This document shows positions 15,876 through 16,675 of a DNA stretch of 16,675 nucleotides, piece by piece. Below the pieces are notes generated by a model that was not told where the DNA came from, ran no database searches, and saw only the letters and a program-made list of their open reading frames with translations. The stretch lies in assembly GCA_964538065.1 (NCBI GenBank), contig CAZIDG010000093.1, positions 1 to 16,675 of the forward strand. Reading direction: 5' to 3'. Origin of the DNA: G963664225 sp964538065 (lineage in GTDB: Bacteria > Verrucomicrobiota > Verrucomicrobiia > Limisphaerales > UBA1319). Position 1 is the stretch's first letter; each line of letters starts with the position of its first letter. The position numbers were made by a program, and so were the translations under genes.

Positions 15876-16675
15876 TGCAGCATGCGCATGCTGGCGCGCA
15901 TGTGTGCACGAATAAGAATGGCCACCAAGTTGAGAGCAAAGGTCAGGATGAGCAATACAAGGACAGTCGCGTACAGTATGGGGCGGGTTTGTTCGATATT
16001 TGGGGACTGGGTGGATAGTATGAACACGTGATAGCCCAAATCCATGAACTGGTCAGTCAGGGAATGAGGTAATTGTGCCATATAATATGCCGCTCCTGTA
16101 AACAAAATAGGCGCCACCTCGCCAGCCGCACGACTGATGGCCAGAATGGCGCCTGTCAGGATGCCTGGCAGGGCCTGGGGCAATACAATTTTGAGGATTG
16201 TTTCGAGTTTGGTGGCCCCCAACGCCAGACTTGCCTCCCGCAAGCCCTGGGGGATTGCCCGTAGAGATTCCTCCGTGGCAACAATCACGACGGGCAGGGT
16301 CATCACCGCAAGGGTCAAGGATGCCCACACGATGGCAGGTTTACCCCAGATGGGATCCTGGCGGTTTGGATAAAAAAGGCCGTCCATACCCTGACCCACG
16401 AAATTGATGAAGAACCCCAAACCAAAGAGGCCAAATACAATCGATGGGACGCCCGCGAGGTTGTTGACTGCACCTCGAATCACACGGGTCGCGAGAGACG
16501 TCGATCGGGCATATTCGGTCAGATAGGTCGCTGTAGTCACACCGATGGGCACCACAAATATCGTCATAATGATGACCCGGGCTGCGGTTCCAAAGATCAT
16601 GGGCATGACGCCGGACTTGCCGACACTAAACAGATCCTTCTCAGTGCCTGCCACAAGGAATTTCCAGGTCAGGTG
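15872..16675 (-). CDS. pstA: Phosphate ABC transporter permease PstA (5' end missing)
   Basis: The C-terminal 267 residues of a PstA permease, an inner-membrane channel subunit of the phosphate importer that pairs with PstC. The frame stays open to the right edge, reading HLTWKFLVAGTEKDLF; LTWKFL is a PstA family block, so the true start lies beyond the window and the GTG at 16654 is not the start. Five or so membrane segments are visible (for example VIIMTIFVVPIGVTTATYLT and SIVFGLFGLGFFINFV). The permease-ABC contact loop EASLALGATKLETILKIVLP is intact, followed by AILAISRAAGEVAPILFTGA. The stop overlaps pstB. pstC and pstS are expected upstream, outside the window. Confidence 0.96.
   Translation of the reverse strand, partial: HLTWKFLVAGTEKDLFSVGKSGVMPMIFGTAARVIIMTIFVVPIGVTTATYLTEYARSTSLATRVIRGAVNNLAGVPSIVFGLFGLGFFINFVGQGMDGLFYPNRQDPIWGKPAIVWASLTLAVMTLPVVIVATEESLRAIPQGLREASLALGATKLETILKIVLPQALPGILTGAILAISRAAGEVAPILFTGAAYYMAQLPHSLTDQFMDLGYHVFILSTQSPNIEQTRPILYATVLVLLILTFALNLVAILIRAHMRASMRMLQ

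Noticed and set aside
1..16675. tRNA, rRNA, CRISPR, insertion sequence, prophage or toxin-antitoxin content
   Set aside because: No cloverleaf-like segments, regular repeats, transposase motifs or terminal inverted repeats were seen in the gaps; the genes are ordinary chromosomal families.

Overview
The window looks like a chromosomal housekeeping segment from a Gram-negative bacterium, moderately GC-rich. My best guess is Verrucomicrobiota or another PVC-group lineage. The guess rests on the unusual double-domain nucleoside diphosphate kinase, the paired PilT-type ATPases and the overall gene mix; it is inference from family knowledge, not from a search. There are no mobile elements, CRISPR arrays, rRNA genes or tRNA genes.

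Left part (1-5967). A truncated gene for an exported protein leaves the left edge on the minus strand. A divergent plus-strand series follows: two paralogous PilT/PilU-type pilus-retraction ATPases, a small degenerate receiver-like protein starting 3 bases after the second ATPase, a TlyA-type RNA methyltransferase, an NAD kinase that probably starts with TTG inside the tlyA end, and a LacI-family regulator joined to the NAD kinase by an ATGA overlap. The series ends at a hairpin shared with the convergent gene.

Middle part (5998-9574, minus strand). A secreted protein of about 695 residues that resembles six-hairpin glycoside hydrolases lies downstream of a two-gene unit. That unit encodes a small zinc-ribbon protein (DUF5679-like) and a 393-residue tandem nucleoside diphosphate kinase whose first domain has lost its catalytic residues. 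A strong intrinsic terminator separates the kinase from the secreted protein. The roughly 370 bases at 9575-9948 hold no convincing gene.

Right part (9949-16675, minus strand). Reading in the direction of transcription: pstA (cut by the right edge), pstB, phoU and phoB form a phosphate uptake and signalling operon with ATGA couplings. Then come lnt (lipoprotein N-acyltransferase), proB (glutamate 5-kinase) and mazG (nucleotide pyrophosphohydrolase), with proB and mazG 1 base apart. No phoR kinase gene is adjacent to phoB.

I see no clear new defence or mobile system. The observations most worth a second look are the half-dead tandem NDK with its zinc-ribbon partner, the divergent second PilT with its pseudo-receiver neighbour, the MazG with an eroded second domain, and the translationally coupled nadK-lacI pair.
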